Assembly (NCBI GenBank): GCA_007119835.1
Contig: SKOX01000399.1
Location: forward strand, 1-5,511
Length of the DNA: 5,511 nt
Source: Paracoccaceae bacterium
GTDB taxonomy: Bacteria > Pseudomonadota > Alphaproteobacteria > Rhodobacterales > Rhodobacteraceae
Direction: 5' to 3'
Under the pieces are notes generated by a model. The model was not told the origin of the DNA. It worked only from the letters and a program-made list of their open reading frames with translations, and did not search any database. Positions 4,466-5,511 of the stretch are shown piece after piece. The translations under genes and the position numbers were made by a program. Within the stretch, counting starts at the first letter, position 1, and each line of letters starts with the position of its first letter.

Positions 4466-5511
4466 ATGGAGCTGATCGAGCGACAGGAGACACTGGACAG
4501 GCTGGCCGTGGCGCACCGCGCCGCCCTCGCCGGCGAGGGACGTCTCGTGCTGCTCGCTGGCGAGGCCGGTATCGGAAAGACGAGCGTCCTCGACGGCTTT
4601 ATAGGGTCGCTCGGGGCGACGGCGGCCTGGGGCTGGTGCGATCCGCTGTCCACACCGCGCCCGCTCGCACCGTTCCGCGACATCCTCGAGTCCCTCGCCG
4701 GTCGCGCGCTGCCGCTTGACGAGTTCACCCTGCCCGAACTCATCGAGCGCGTCCGTGATGCCGGCCGTCCCGCAGTTCTGGCACTGGAGGACGTCCATTG
4801 GGCCGACGAGGCGAGCCTGGAGCTCCTCAAGCTCGTTGGTCGCCGCATCCACACCGTCCCGGCGCTTCTCGTGGTAACCTACCGCGACGACGAGATCGGC
4901 CCGACCCATCCGCTGCGCCGGGTGCTCGGCGCGCTGGCGACGACGCGGGCGGCGTCGAGGATCCAGCTCCTGCCCCTCTCGCGTGACGGGGTGCGCCGCC
5001 TCGCCGACGGCGCGCAGGTCGACGTCGCCTCCTTGCACCGCCGGACCGGCGGCAACCCGTTCTTCGTGGCTGAGATCCTGGCGAACCGGAACGCGGCCGG
5101 CACCTCGGGCGCCATTGGCGACCTCGTGCTCGAGCGGATGGCGCGCCTGACGCCTTCGGCCCGGGCCCTGCTCGAGGCCGCCGCCGTGCTGGGCCGGGCC
5201 GAAGGCGTCGTTCTGCGCCGGCTGTCGCCCGCTGCGGCGGAAGAGACCGATGCCTGCATCGGGGTCGGCCTGCTGCGCGGCACGGCGACGGAGGCGATCT
5301 TCCGGCACGAGCTGGTCCGGCAGGTCGTGCTCGACACCCTCAGCGCGCCGCGGGCGGCCGGGCTCCACGCCGAAGTCCTGCGGGCGTTGGAGGCGGCGGG
5401 CGAGCAGGACCCGGCACGCCTCGCGCACCATGCGGAAGGTGCCGGCGACGGCGCCTCGGTGCGCTGCTACGCGCCGGCCGCCGCCCGCCACGCCGCCTCG
5501 GTCGGCTCGCA
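4466..5511 (+). CDS. LuxR-type large ATP-binding (LAL/MalT-like) regulator, N-terminal part (cut by right edge)
   Basis: The visible 348 residues form a signal-transduction ATPase of the AAA_16/STAND type. The start MELIERQETLDRL is typical of the family. The Walker A motif is GEAGIGKTS (32-40, Lys38). Walker B with its usual extension is AVLALEDVHWADEASLELL (103-121). VVTYRDDE (136-143) is the sensor-like strand, and RRTGGNPFFVAEIL (192-205) and IFRHELVRQVV (278-288) are strongly conserved in LAL proteins. LAHHAEGAGD (319-328) begins the helical repeat region. Complete members have about 850-1000 residues and end in a LuxR helix-turn-helix. That end lies outside the window, so an adenylate-cyclase-type relative is not excluded. 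Such proteins are ATP-dependent transcription activators that respond to a small inducer, as MalT does. The ATG at 4466 has only a weak upstream site (GACGGG); a TTG at 4427 in the same frame is a less likely start. The gene follows the hydrolase by 145 bp and probably has its own promoter. Confidence 0.87.
   Translation, partial: MELIERQETLDRLAVAHRAALAGEGRLVLLAGEAGIGKTSVLDGFIGSLGATAAWGWCDPLSTPRPLAPFRDILESLAGRALPLDEFTLPELIERVRDAGRPAVLALEDVHWADEASLELLKLVGRRIHTVPALLVVTYRDDEIGPTHPLRRVLGALATTRAASRIQLLPLSRDGVRRLADGAQVDVASLHRRTGGNPFFVAEILANRNAAGTSGAIGDLVLERMARLTPSARALLEAAAVLGRAEGVVLRRLSPAAAEETDACIGVGLLRGTATEAIFRHELVRQVVLDTLSAPRAAGLHAEVLRALEAAGEQDPARLAHHAEGAGDGASVRCYAPAAARHAASVGS

Noticed and set aside
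2221..4854. Open frame of 877 codons on the minus strand across the hydrolase and into the LAL gene
   Set aside because: Long antisense frames are expected in very GC-rich genes. The translation is Arg/Ala/Gly-rich with no recognisable domain, while the plus strand carries clear hydrolase and Walker motifs over the same bases.
4415..5491. Minus-strand open frame of 358 codons opposite the LAL regulator
   Set aside because: It is a shadow frame: low-complexity Arg/Gly/Ala composition and no motif, whereas the plus strand has unmistakable LAL ATPase motifs.

Overview
The window is very GC-rich, and nearly every codon in the genes ends in G or C. Together with the gene families present, this suggests a high-GC proteobacterium, most likely an alphaproteobacterium (Rhodobacterales or Hyphomicrobiales type). 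That placement is inference: there is no rRNA or other phylogenetic marker. I see no tRNA, CRISPR array, insertion sequence or phage gene.

Layout. (1) Bases 1-319, minus strand: the N-terminal third of an alpha/beta hydrolase, running off the left edge. (2) Bases 320-402: a short divergent intergenic region. (3) Bases 403-1416, plus strand: an AraC-family transcription regulator with an AraC_binding_2-like sensor half. (4) Bases 1417-1542: an intergenic region with a 9-bp direct repeat at a 22-bp period and a strong GC hairpin. (5) Bases 1543-2040, plus: a small exported single-domain cupin. (6) Bases 2096-4320, plus: a signal-peptide start (2096-2263) whose frame does not match the long enzyme reading frame that follows (2242-4320). 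The enzyme is a tandem fusion of a dienelactone-hydrolase-like domain and an alpha/beta hydrolase domain of the PF20091 type. (7) Bases 4321-4465: an intergenic region with hairpins and a candidate promoter. (8) Bases 4466 to the right edge, plus: the ATPase part of a large LuxR-type (LAL/MalT-like) regulator, truncated by the window end.

How the genes may work together. The cupin and the double hydrolase are co-directional and 55 bp apart. Their ribosome-binding sites and starts are almost identical, and both begin with a signal peptide, so they look like a two-gene operon for an extracytoplasmic ester or lactone-processing function. The AraC regulator just upstream is the obvious candidate regulator, and the direct repeat in front of the cupin is a plausible operator. 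A third serine hydrolase is transcribed divergently from the regulator. The substrate cannot be read from the sequence.

The most notable points are the frameshift that detaches the signal peptide from the double hydrolase, the double-hydrolase fusion itself, and the AraC-style direct repeat.
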